From Candidatus Bathyarchaeota archaeon (GTDB lineage Archaea > Thermoproteota > Bathyarchaeia > Bathyarchaeales > Bathyarchaeaceae): a DNA stretch of 6,033 bases. Location of the stretch: contig CP070826.1 in assembly GCA_020344435.1 (NCBI GenBank), positions 242,776 through 248,808 on the forward strand. The letters run 5' to 3'. Positions 1 to 5,677 of the stretch are shown here, in pieces. The notes below the pieces were generated by a model. That model ran no database searches. It was given only the letters and a program-made list of their open reading frames with translations, and was not told the DNA's origin. Each line of letters starts with the position of its first letter. Position 1 is the first letter of the stretch. The translations under genes were made by a program, and so were the position numbers.

Positions 1-411
1 GGTAACGGGAGAGCTCAAGATTTTGAGAACCTACCGATAGTCAGGCAGACAAATACTTACCTACAGCCGGGACCCCACGAGTTTGAGGAACTAATCAAGG
101 GTATAGACTCAGGAATCTACGTCATGGCGAAAGGATGGACTGGAGGACAAGTTGAACCAGGAATGGGAACCTTCACTTTCGGCGTTGGACCCTCAAAAGT
201 AATAAGGAACGGCGAACTCGCTGAGACAGTTAGAGGCGTCGTCATCAGCGGCTCAATTCTCGAAACACTGAGGACCGTTGACGCCATCGGAAAAGACCTG
301 AAGATCATAACGAGCGCCTTCGGCGCCTGTGGCAAAGGTGGACAAAGAGCCTCATGCGGCCTAGGAGGTCCACACGTTCGGGTACGCAAGATGACTGTTG
401 GAGGAAGGTGA
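1..411 (+). CDS. tldD: TldD metalloprotease, C-terminal part (5' end outside window)
   Basis: The frame is open from base 1, so the first 136 visible residues are the C-terminal end of a longer protein; the ATG at 124 is internal. Landmarks of the TldD C-terminal domain are visible in order: a GNGRA-type segment (1-5), the RQTNT stretch and LQPG (15-24), GGQVEP (48-53), the GVVISGS strand (79-85), CGKGGQ (110-115) and a closing TVGG (132-135). In characterised bacteria TldD carries the HExxxH zinc site and forms a heterodimer with TldE/PmbA that degrades unfolded or modified peptides. The zinc motif lies upstream of this window and cannot be checked. The stop (409-411) is 4 bp before pmbA, so the two are almost certainly co-transcribed. 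The archaeal substrate is unknown. Family assignment is secure. Confidence 0.93.
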   Translation, partial: GNGRAQDFENLPIVRQTNTYLQPGPHEFEELIKGIDSGIYVMAKGWTGGQVEPGMGTFTFGVGPSKVIRNGELAETVRGVVISGSILETLRTVDAIGKDLKIITSAFGACGKGGQRASCGLGGPHVRVRKMTVGGR

Positions 412-412
412 T
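400..412 (+). promoter_or_regulatory. Ribosome binding site of pmbA
   Basis: A purine-rich GGAGG (400-404) is followed by GGTGAT (407-412), the complement of the archaeal 16S 3' end, leaving 3 nt before the ATG at 416. The site lies inside the last codons of tldD. It supports ATG 416 over the in-frame TTG at 398, which would put the ribosome site inside the coding sequence. Confidence 0.6.
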
Positions 413-415
413 GTT

Positions 416-1750
416 ATGGAACTAGCTGAACTAGCTGTTAAAAAAACTTTGAGTTTGGGAGCGAGCGAAGCAGAAGCCTATTTGAAGAGGGCGAGAACAA
501 CCCGAGTCGAGTTCGCCGAAGAGATTGAAAACTTCAAAACCATCGAATCAATAGGGATGACCCTAAGAGTTGCTCTTGGCAAAAAGACCGCAACATATTC
601 CACCTCAATCCTGGACAAAGACGAAATCGCCGAGGTCACTGCAAAGGCAGTGAAAATAGCCAAAGTCGCACCAGAAGACCCTCATTGGAAACATTTGAAC
701 CAAAGATTCGGCAAGGCACCCGCTGAAGGATACTACGACCCTAAACTGGCAAATCTTGACTACCAAGAAGTCGTCAAAACATTGAATTCAGCCATAAACC
801 AAATGAAGAATTATGACAAACGGGTTAGGCCGACCCGTGGATCTCTAACCACCTCGACCTCAAACACTTCCATAGCAAACAGCTACAACGAAACCTGTGA
901 AAGAGAGGAAACCAACATAGGCATTATAATGAGCACCAAGGCAGAAGAAAACAAAATGGAGAGCACAGGCTCCGAATATGAGCACGCAAGATCTTGGGCG
1001 GCAATTGCATTCGAAGACTTGGCGCTGAAAGCTGCAGAAAAAGCCATTAAATTCTTGAGTGCAAAACCAATTCCAAGCGGCAAGATTACCGTCATTTTCA
1101 GAAATCAGATTTTCGCCAATATACTCGGCGTCATTCTTAGCGGCCCGATGAACGCAGACTGGGTCCAAAAAGGCAGGTCACCTCTATCAGACAAGCTTGG
1201 AAAGGAGATAGCCTCCAAAAACGTCAATCTTGTTGATGACGGATTAATTCGGGGAGGATGGCAGACAAGACCCTTCGACGACGAGGGACACCAAACTCAG
1301 AAAACGCCAGTTATTAAAGACGGCATTCTCAAGAGCTTTCTTTACGATACGTATACCGCCCTGAAAGACAATGTAGAGTCAACTGGAAACGCTCAGAGAC
1401 CATCCTATTGGATGAACCCACAACCATCTCCAAGCAACCTGATCTTGAAACCCGGAAAGACTAGTCCTGAAGAGATCATCCAAGAGACTAGGAAGGGAAT
1501 CTACATTGAAGAAACTATAGGTGAATGGCTTTCGAACCCTGTCAGCGGAAACCTCAACGCCACAGTAACTCATGGATATCTCATAGAAAATGGCGAGCTT
1601 GCGAAACCAGTCAAAGGAGTGGTAATATCGGGGAGTTTCTACGAAATTCTCAAAGACGGAATAGCGATAATAGGCAGCGACTTGAGAAATAGCGGTCAAA
1701 ACTACTCACCTACAGTGAAACTTGCTCAGCTTACAATCGCAGGAAAATAA
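416..1750 (+). CDS. pmbA: PmbA/TldE family protein, non-catalytic partner of TldD
   Basis: This 444-residue protein has the usual PmbA/TldE length. An N-terminal helical region (about 1-25, rich in ELA and GASEAE) leads into the first PmbA/TldD domain. Family landmarks follow: KGRSPL (252-257), LGKE (261-264), PFDDEG (286-291), the SFLYDTYTA strand (307-315), STGNA (322-326) and GVVISGS (401-407). No HExxxH is present, as expected for TldE, which in E. coli completes the TldD active complex. The frame could extend to a TTG at 398, but ATG 416 with GGTGAT just upstream is preferred. The gene is 4 bp after tldD. The GELA...GVVISGS segment near the C-terminus is nearly the same as in TldD, showing that the pair are paralogues. 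The role in archaea is inferred from bacterial homologues. Confidence 0.93.
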   Translation: MELAELAVKKTLSLGASEAEAYLKRARTTRVEFAEEIENFKTIESIGMTLRVALGKKTATYSTSILDKDEIAEVTAKAVKIAKVAPEDPHWKHLNQRFGKAPAEGYYDPKLANLDYQEVVKTLNSAINQMKNYDKRVRPTRGSLTTSTSNTSIANSYNETCEREETNIGIIMSTKAEENKMESTGSEYEHARSWAAIAFEDLALKAAEKAIKFLSAKPIPSGKITVIFRNQIFANILGVILSGPMNADWVQKGRSPLSDKLGKEIASKNVNLVDDGLIRGGWQTRPFDDEGHQTQKTPVIKDGILKSFLYDTYTALKDNVESTGNAQRPSYWMNPQPSPSNLILKPGKTSPEEIIQETRKGIYIEETIGEWLSNPVSGNLNATVTHGYLIENGELAKPVKGVVISGSFYEILKDGIAIIGSDLRNSGQNYSPTVKLAQLTIAGK

Positions 1751-1810
1751 GATGGAAGCGGGGCAGACCAGATAAGAACTCGCCGTATGCATTCAAGAGC
1801 TAACCGAAAA

Positions 1811-1824
1811 CTATTAACTTAAAT
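1811..1824 (+). promoter_or_regulatory. Candidate archaeal promoter for the solute-binding gene
   Basis: An AT-rich element with core AACTTAAAT (1816-1824) is preceded by CGAAAA (1805-1810), which resembles a BRE. A start of transcription about 26 bp from its centre would fall near 1846, giving a leader of about 12 nt before ATG 1859. The 108-bp gap after pmbA also argues for a separate transcript. The match to the TATA consensus is only fair. Confidence 0.4.
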
Positions 1825-1858
1825 CTCCCCAATTGCTTCCACTGACGAGGAATATAAT

Positions 1859-3163
1859 ATGCTGAAGCTGTCAACATCCGTATGCATCATAATCTTCGTA
1901 GCTGCACTCTTCGCCGTCAGCATCGGGGCTGCCACCTACTACCACTATGGTAGGCCCCGCCCAACCTACCTTCGCATCCTCCACACTCACTCAAGCGAGA
2001 TGGTTGAGGAGATAGTGGCTGGGTTTGAATCCTGGTATCAGGATCAACCAGAATACGGACGGCCTATAGAGGTCACGGTAATTCACACTGATCCACAAAC
2101 CGCCTTCGAGAAAGCAACAACCATCTTTCGAAAGGCTGAGGCTGATGTATGGTGGGGCGGACCGCTCTCTCTCTTTGAGGAAGCTTATAATGGTTTGCTC
2201 CCCTACAACTCAACACATCGAGACGACATAAACCTGACACATTCCTACCCTCTAATGGACTCAAGCAACAACACTCCTCGCTGGTACGCGGCGAGCTTGC
2301 ATGGTGCGGGACTAATGTATAATGAGCATCGTCTGGTCGAGTCCAACCTGCAGATACCTCAAACCTGGACCAACCTAACACTTCAAGACTACGCTGGAAA
2401 TATCACGATGGTAGATCCTTCAGAGTCAGAATCCTTGGGCTCCTTCATTATGTTGATACTTCAGAGCAAGAACTGGACGAGTGGGTGGGAATACCTTGTC
2501 ACTCTCTCAGCTCTCATCGAAACATACGACGCCGACGAGTACGATAGCGCCTTGGAAATCTCCAATGATTACTTATCCTTGGCGGTCGTTCCAGATTCGT
2601 ATGCATACGAAAGAATTGCAAAGAATATTCCTCAAATCGCCCTAACTTATCTAGATGCCACAATCCTACAACCCGACCCGATTGCCATACTCAATAAGGG
2701 AACATATATTGATGAGGCAAAAGCGTTTGTGGACTATGTTCTAGCCTTTGAGGCCCAAGATGATATCGGAAGGTATCTCTTGCCCATACGCTCAGACGCA
2801 ACTCCTCCGTCAGAACCCGGCCCCTTCGACCCAACATTCCCAGCAATTAGTATGCACAACGAATCACTCCAAGAAATCATAAGAGAATATTATCGGACTT
2901 GGATAGCCGAAAGGCACACTCAGATAAAGTATGCTTGGAACGCGATTGAAGAGGCCAATATGAGCAGCCCATATTACGAACCAGCAGTAGGCAACTTCAC
3001 CTACGCCGGATACTACCTGAACGAAAGCGAAATAAGCGCGATCTACGACGACACGGATGGTTGGACCAACGATGAGAAGATAGCATCATATCTGGCAAAA
3101 TGGCGCGACGCCAGCAGAGAGGCCTACGATAACGCAATAGAAAATGCTGAGAAAATAAGCTAA
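1859..3163 (+). CDS. ABC-type extracellular solute-binding protein (iron(III)/AfuA-like), membrane anchored
   Basis: This is a 434-residue protein. Residues 8-27 form one hydrophobic segment without a lipobox cysteine, so it is probably an uncleaved anchor or ordinary signal sequence with the rest outside the cell. The mature part starts with a beta strand (LRILHTHSS, 38-46) and a helix, then ADVWWGG (95-101) and a long two-lobe alpha/beta region, the pattern of type 2 periplasmic-binding proteins near AfuA/iron(III)-binding proteins. The ligand is not determinable; iron, thiamine or a polyamine are possible. Ten N-x-S/T sequons (N117, 125, 137, 172, 181, 205, 334, 367, 379, 388) point to N-glycosylation on the cell surface. 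GAGG (1847-1850) is a weak ribosome site 8 nt before the ATG. No intact permease or ATPase gene is adjacent, so the transporter is elsewhere or was lost. Confidence 0.8.
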   Translation: MLKLSTSVCIIIFVAALFAVSIGAATYYHYGRPRPTYLRILHTHSSEMVEEIVAGFESWYQDQPEYGRPIEVTVIHTDPQTAFEKATTIFRKAEADVWWGGPLSLFEEAYNGLLPYNSTHRDDINLTHSYPLMDSSNNTPRWYAASLHGAGLMYNEHRLVESNLQIPQTWTNLTLQDYAGNITMVDPSESESLGSFIMLILQSKNWTSGWEYLVTLSALIETYDADEYDSALEISNDYLSLAVVPDSYAYERIAKNIPQIALTYLDATILQPDPIAILNKGTYIDEAKAFVDYVLAFEAQDDIGRYLLPIRSDATPPSEPGPFDPTFPAISMHNESLQEIIREYYRTWIAERHTQIKYAWNAIEEANMSSPYYEPAVGNFTYAGYYLNESEISAIYDDTDGWTNDEKIASYLAKWRDASREAYDNAIENAEKIS

Positions 3164-3236
3164 GCCAAGAAGACAAACGTCTCTGCTTTACGACTGGCAC
3201 AACTGGATTATTCTGCGACGAATAGACGGCACCTCT

Positions 3237-3413
3237 ATGAGAATCTGGCGCCTTTGGCGTCCAATTTCGAAGGATTTCGAATATTATAATAATCCCGGGA
3301 GAATCTTCACTGCATCTCGCTGGCTCATCGGCTCTGCTACAAATATTGCTTTGAAATCATTCATTCTCGGGGTTGTCGGAGTTATCTTAGTCACCTCAAT
3401 GGTAATCTCTTGA
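3237..3413 (+). CDS. Unrecognised small protein with one membrane segment (possible gene remnant)
   Basis: This frame encodes 58 residues. A basic, aromatic N-terminus (MRIWRLWRPISKDFEYY) leads to one strongly hydrophobic segment, residues about 39-57, ending at TGA. The frame is also open upstream to the end of the solute-binding gene (from 3159), so the true 5' end could differ. No good ribosome site precedes ATG 3237. The composition looks protein-like rather than random. The position 73 bp behind an orphan solute-binding gene is where a transporter permease would be expected, so it could be a truncated permease start; I do not recognise any permease motif. It may equally be a genuine single-pass small protein or chance. 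Confidence 0.33.
   Translation: MRIWRLWRPISKDFEYYNNPGRIFTASRWLIGSATNIALKSFILGVVGVILVTSMVIS
3264..3281. repeat. Paired ATTTCGAA repeat, 10-bp spacing
   Basis: ATTTCGAA occurs at 3264-3271 and 3274-3281, one helical turn apart, and again at 3442-3449. The core TTCGAA is a palindrome. The first pair lies within the small membrane reading frame. No function can be assigned. Confidence 0.5.
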
Positions 3414-3416
3414 TCC

Positions 3417-3458
3417 AAATGATTTGTTGGCAAATCGAATGATTTCGAATGATTTGTT
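3417..3458 (+). repeat. Short direct-repeat cluster built on AATGATTT
   Basis: AATGATTT occurs three times. AATGATTTGTT is found at 3418-3428 and again exactly 30 bp later at 3448-3458. CGAATGATTT is repeated in direct tandem at 3436-3445 and 3446-3455. GAAATCATTC at 3353-3362 is an exact inverted copy of 3437-3446. The cluster begins just after the stop of the small membrane frame. It could be protein-binding sites or slippage-derived. Confidence 0.6.
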
Positions 3459-3523
3459 CTTGATATGAACGAAGCAACTTCCATATTCATCAAAGTTGTC
3501 AAAGGATCGTTTGGGGAGAACCC

Positions 3524-3796
3524 ATGATTCGGGAAAGGTTGATAGACGGGCGAAGGATATCGTATCAACCAAAAGAGATTGATGGAATATCAATTGGGCT
3601 GATTGATTCTTCTGAGGCTGCTAGGATCATCGGAAGGTCTTATTCTCCGAGGACTTGTATTATGAGTGTCCTCCGTCTTGGATGCACATCTGTTTCGATG
3701 AAGAACAGTGACTGCCAGGTGCCCAAAGTGACACGACCGTCAACTATTGGTAACGTTCTATCTGGGCACAGGAACATCGATCTGAGATGGGAATGA
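3524..3796 (+). CDS. Doubtful 90-residue reading frame, antisense to the 3' end of yjbQ
   Basis: ATG 3524 is preceded by GGAG (3515-3518) at 5-nt spacing, a good ribosome site. The first 38 or so residues (IDGRRISYQ..., EIDGISIGLIDSSEAARII) look protein-like and lie outside any other gene. From 3640 on the frame runs opposite the conserved C-terminus of yjbQ for 157 bp, where its sequence loses that character. It may be the stump of a gene cut off when this junction formed, or spurious. I do not recognise the family. A 20-residue frame (3465-3527) ends in an ATGA overlap with its start. Confidence 0.2.
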   Translation: MIRERLIDGRRISYQPKEIDGISIGLIDSSEAARIIGRSYSPRTCIMSVLRLGCTSVSMKNSDCQVPKVTRPSTIGNVLSGHRNIDLRWE

Positions 3797-4044
3797 GCAT
3801 TGGAGGGATGACCGTAGCAGGCGCGTCTTGGAATCAGTCTTTCAAGAACATTCCGGATATCATTCAGCAGACTCGAATCATATTCAGTCAGAACGATGAC
3901 TCCTGTGGCGTGTGGGGCAAACACGTGAACTAAGCCGTTCTTAATACCTGATTCGCGGACAATCTCTCTGACCTTGTCCGTCAGATCAACAAAATCTATC
4001 TCGCCCTCTGTTGAGAACGTGAAGCTCTCATTAATGACTCGCAT
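3640..4044 (-). CDS. yjbQ: YjbQ/UPF0047 family protein
   Basis: This 134-residue protein is the full usual length for the family. The conserved features are present in order: GLVHVFAPHAT (37-47, with H45), the TEYDSSLL segment with E54, a histidine cluster H79, H84 and H86 in GHPSNAHSHL, LPIVDGR (98-104), LGTWQ (107-111) and the closing IIQVLGE. E. coli YjbQ and relatives show weak thiamine-phosphate-synthase activity in vitro, but the physiological role is unsettled, so no reaction is assigned here. The histidine cluster probably binds a metal or phosphate. ATG at 4042-4044 is the start; AGAGG lies 15 nt upstream, rather far. It is on the same strand as and 118 bp after the creatininase-family gene, but has its own TATA box, so it is probably transcribed separately. 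It converges on the plus-strand genes to the left. Confidence 0.9.
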   Translation of the reverse strand: MRVINESFTFSTEGEIDFVDLTDKVREIVRESGIKNGLVHVFAPHATGVIVLTEYDSSLLNDIRNVLERLIPRRACYGHPSNAHSHLRSMFLCPDRTLPIVDGRVTLGTWQSLFFIETDVHPRRRTLIIQVLGE

Positions 4045-4088
4045 CGTGTTTTCACAATTCCTCTTTCAACAATGTTTTGCCATTCTAG

Positions 4089-4095
4089 TATAAAA
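4089..4095 (-). promoter_or_regulatory. TATA box of yjbQ
   Basis: Read on the minus strand this is TTTTATA within the AT-rich stretch GATATTTTATACTAG (4085-4099). A start about 26 bp downstream would fall near 4066, giving a leader of about 21 nt to the ATG at 4044. It lies between the creatininase-family stop and yjbQ. Confidence 0.6.
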
Positions 4096-4162
4096 TATCT
4101 ATTCATAGAAGTAACTCAGCCTTGACGCAAGCGTGCATCGGATAAAGAGGGGATTGGCGGAC

Positions 4163-4921
4163 TTAATCGTCTATCAAGCCGTATTTCCAGTCTCTCTTAT
4201 CCATTTCTTTAATGAATGATGTTAAGTGATTAATGAGCGCCTTCATCATCTTCTCTCCCTTCTCCTTAGTCGCCTTGCTTGGATCCCCGGTTGCTCCGTA
4301 GGGAGTTAATTCCTCGAATGTCCATTTTATCTGAACGTGAGAAGGTAGATTGAGCACAGCTCCTTTCGCGTGTTTCATGGAAACTAGCTCAGGATCTGTA
4401 GCGAGCATTATTGATGTCTCCCCTTCGCCTGCATGGCCCAGTCCTTCCCAAACCTCAAATACGCCCTTTGGGAGCAGCTCCTTAGCTGTGTTCCACCATG
4501 CTTCCAATGCACATAATCTCATTTCTGGGTGCTCTACCTTGAATTCTCTAGCTGCCACTTCGATTGGAGCTATATTCCCATCATGTCCATTGATGATCAA
4601 TAGCTTCCTAATTCCATGCTTGAGAAGCGATGCAAACACATCTTTCAGAATCTTAGTGAGAGTCTCTGAGGTTAAGGCTATGGCTATCGGAAACTTCGCG
4701 TAGTGTAGACTCATGCCATAAGGTATCGGAGGGAGCACTAGTAGTCCGTCAATCCGCCTGGCCACCTCTTTGACAAGCTGATGGGCTATTATAGTGTCAG
4801 TACCATATGGAAGATGATCACCGTGATATTCAGTCGCCCCAATCGCTAGTATCGCCCTGTCGAATCGGAAGGCTCTATGTTCATGTCCTGTCATGCGTTC
4901 TAGGAATTTGCTCGCTACCAT
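4163..4921 (-). CDS. Creatininase-family amidohydrolase (creatininase/ArfB/MftE group)
   Basis: Metal-site motifs of the family are intact (numbering from the start at 4921, 252 residues): ATEYHGDHLPYGTD with ligands E31, H33 and D42; NGHDGN with H113; and HAGEGETS with E166. Members hydrolyse ring or formyl amides: creatinine, the formyl group in archaeal riboflavin/F420 synthesis (ArfB), or mycofactocin precursor peptide (MftE). In archaea a FAPy-deformylase (ArfB) role is the most plausible, but the substrate cannot be read from sequence. The frame extends upstream to an ATG at 4993 (276 residues), yet a strong TATA box lies at 4954-4962 inside that extension, and the 24 extra residues do not resemble the family. 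ATG 4919-4921 gives a normal length and about a 10-nt leader. The gene is cytoplasmic, and yjbQ follows on the same strand. Confidence 0.87.
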   Translation of the reverse strand: MVASKFLERMTGHEHRAFRFDRAILAIGATEYHGDHLPYGTDTIIAHQLVKEVARRIDGLLVLPPIPYGMSLHYAKFPIAIALTSETLTKILKDVFASLLKHGIRKLLIINGHDGNIAPIEVAAREFKVEHPEMRLCALEAWWNTAKELLPKGVFEVWEGLGHAGEGETSIMLATDPELVSMKHAKGAVLNLPSHVQIKWTFEELTPYGATGDPSKATKEKGEKMMKALINHLTSFIKEMDKRDWKYGLIDD

Positions 4922-4953
4922 CTCATAACACTCGCCCTTCCTTGCCCCCGCTC

Positions 4954-4962
4954 TATATATAA
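4954..4962 (-). promoter_or_regulatory. TATA box of the creatininase-family gene
   Basis: On the minus strand this reads TTATATATA (within CTTATATATAGAG, 4951-4963), the best TATA match in the window. Transcription would start near 4932, about 10 nt before ATG 4921. Its position inside the longer reading frame decides the start in favour of 4921. Confidence 0.7.
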
Positions 4963-5077
4963 GCCTTGCAAACCCCGAGTACTCGCGTGACATAGGGCCC
5001 TGAGAGTATTTGGAGAGGGATGCGAGACTTCATGAAGACCTGCTGAGTACACACTAGACTCGCAGACTCCTGGTGAT

Positions 5078-5097
5078 GCTTTTGTATCCGCAAAAGC
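5078..5097. repeat. Inverted repeat, 7-bp arms, 6-nt spacer
   Basis: GCTTTTG (5078-5084) and CAAAAGC (5091-5097) are exact reverse complements separated by TATCCG. It could be a protein-binding site or a small hairpin. It is not followed by a T-run on the plus strand, so it is not a good terminator. It lies upstream of the minus-strand creatininase gene. Confidence 0.55.
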
Positions 5098-5622
5098 TAG
5101 AAAAAACTCTTCACCAAATATTACAGTGAATCTTGGTGTACATCATGTTTAGCAGTAATACTAGAATCACCCATATCACCCAACGTCGCAAACTATAGGT
5201 CGATAATGAGCAGAATTGCCAATTTTTCCCTACCATAAACGACATGGAAACCAGAAGTATTGTTGAAGAAACTTGGAATGCCCCGTTCTAAGCCCTATCT
5301 GTAATACTGAAGAAGGGGTGCCTTTGATCAAAATTGGATACAAAAGCATCAACAGGACTCACAGAATCCTCTCCTCGAAATCTCACTTGTGGTCAGACTT
5401 CGTACAGACGTACACGTGCATGACCATCTTGCAGAGAAGAGTACAGAACGGCTTATCTTCAGCTATGCGACAGGTTGGCAAAGCTCAAGCGTCTCAAAGA
5501 GATATTGCATAGTGTTTTCGCCTTCTTGTTGTTTCTAGCGCCCCGCTTGCTGTATGATATATATTGGGGGGATCCTGAATCTAGAGAATAGAAAGAGGAA
5601 AAACCATATATCCAACATTAAA

Positions 5623-5646
5623 TGAATATTATCACCGTAATATTCA
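5623..5646. repeat. Perfect inverted repeat upstream of the integrase; operator or recombination-core candidate
   Basis: TGAATATTA (5623-5631) and TAATATTCA (5638-5646) are exact reverse complements around the 6-nt spacer TCACCG. The repeat ends 31 bp before the integrase ATG. Two inverted arms around a 6-bp centre is the form of XerC/D-type dif sites and other tyrosine-recombinase core sites. Alternatively it is an operator, since the right arm lies where the integrase TATA box would be expected. Confidence 0.6.
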
Positions 5647-5677
5647 CGACCCTTCTTCCTAGGATGGATAATACCCG

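Larger units (their letters stand above)
4994..5677. other. Long gap without a convincing gene
   Basis: The divergent genes on either side leave about 680 bp (about 750 bp from the preferred creatininase start). I find no recognisable protein, tRNA or other RNA. A 79-residue open frame at 5273-5512 lacks a ribosome site and resembles nothing I know. The stretch holds two perfect inverted repeats (5078-5097 and 5623-5646), AT-rich TATA-like spots at 5556-5564 and 5606-5611, and a run of six G at 5566-5571. It may be decayed DNA at the edge of an integrated element. Confidence 0.5.

Noticed and set aside
860..1168. Minus-strand frames opposite pmbA (also 478-663 and 1379-1699)
   Set aside because: They lie wholly opposite a well-conserved gene and show no independent motif; they are shadows.
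2021..2034. GGGTTTGAATCCTG, resembling a tRNA T-loop (B box)
   Set aside because: It lies inside the solute-binding coding sequence, and no acceptor, D or anticodon stems can be built around it.
2073..2381. Minus-strand frame opposite the solute-binding gene
   Set aside because: Its composition is unlike a folded protein (many C, R, W), with no initiation signal; it is a shadow.
3284..3568. 94-residue minus-strand frame downstream of yjbQ
   Set aside because: It is proline-rich without family resemblance, has no ribosome site or promoter, and overlaps the more protein-like plus-strand frame at 3237-3413 and the repeat cluster.
4125..4134. Palindrome ACGCAAGCGT-like element (ACGC arms, 2-nt centre) between the creatininase gene and yjbQ
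   Set aside because: The arms are only 4 bp, there is no T-run after it on the minus strand, and it can easily arise by chance; not called a terminator or operator.
5273..5512. 79-residue open frame in the gap before the integrase, in the same frame as it
   Set aside because: It has no ribosome site, no recognisable motif and no domain-like pattern. The 5512-5677 stretch contains further stops, so it is not an integrase N-terminus.
5553..5571. GATATATAT followed by a run of six G, promoter-like
   Set aside because: No gene begins at the distance expected for an archaeal promoter; the integrase ATG is over 100 bp away.
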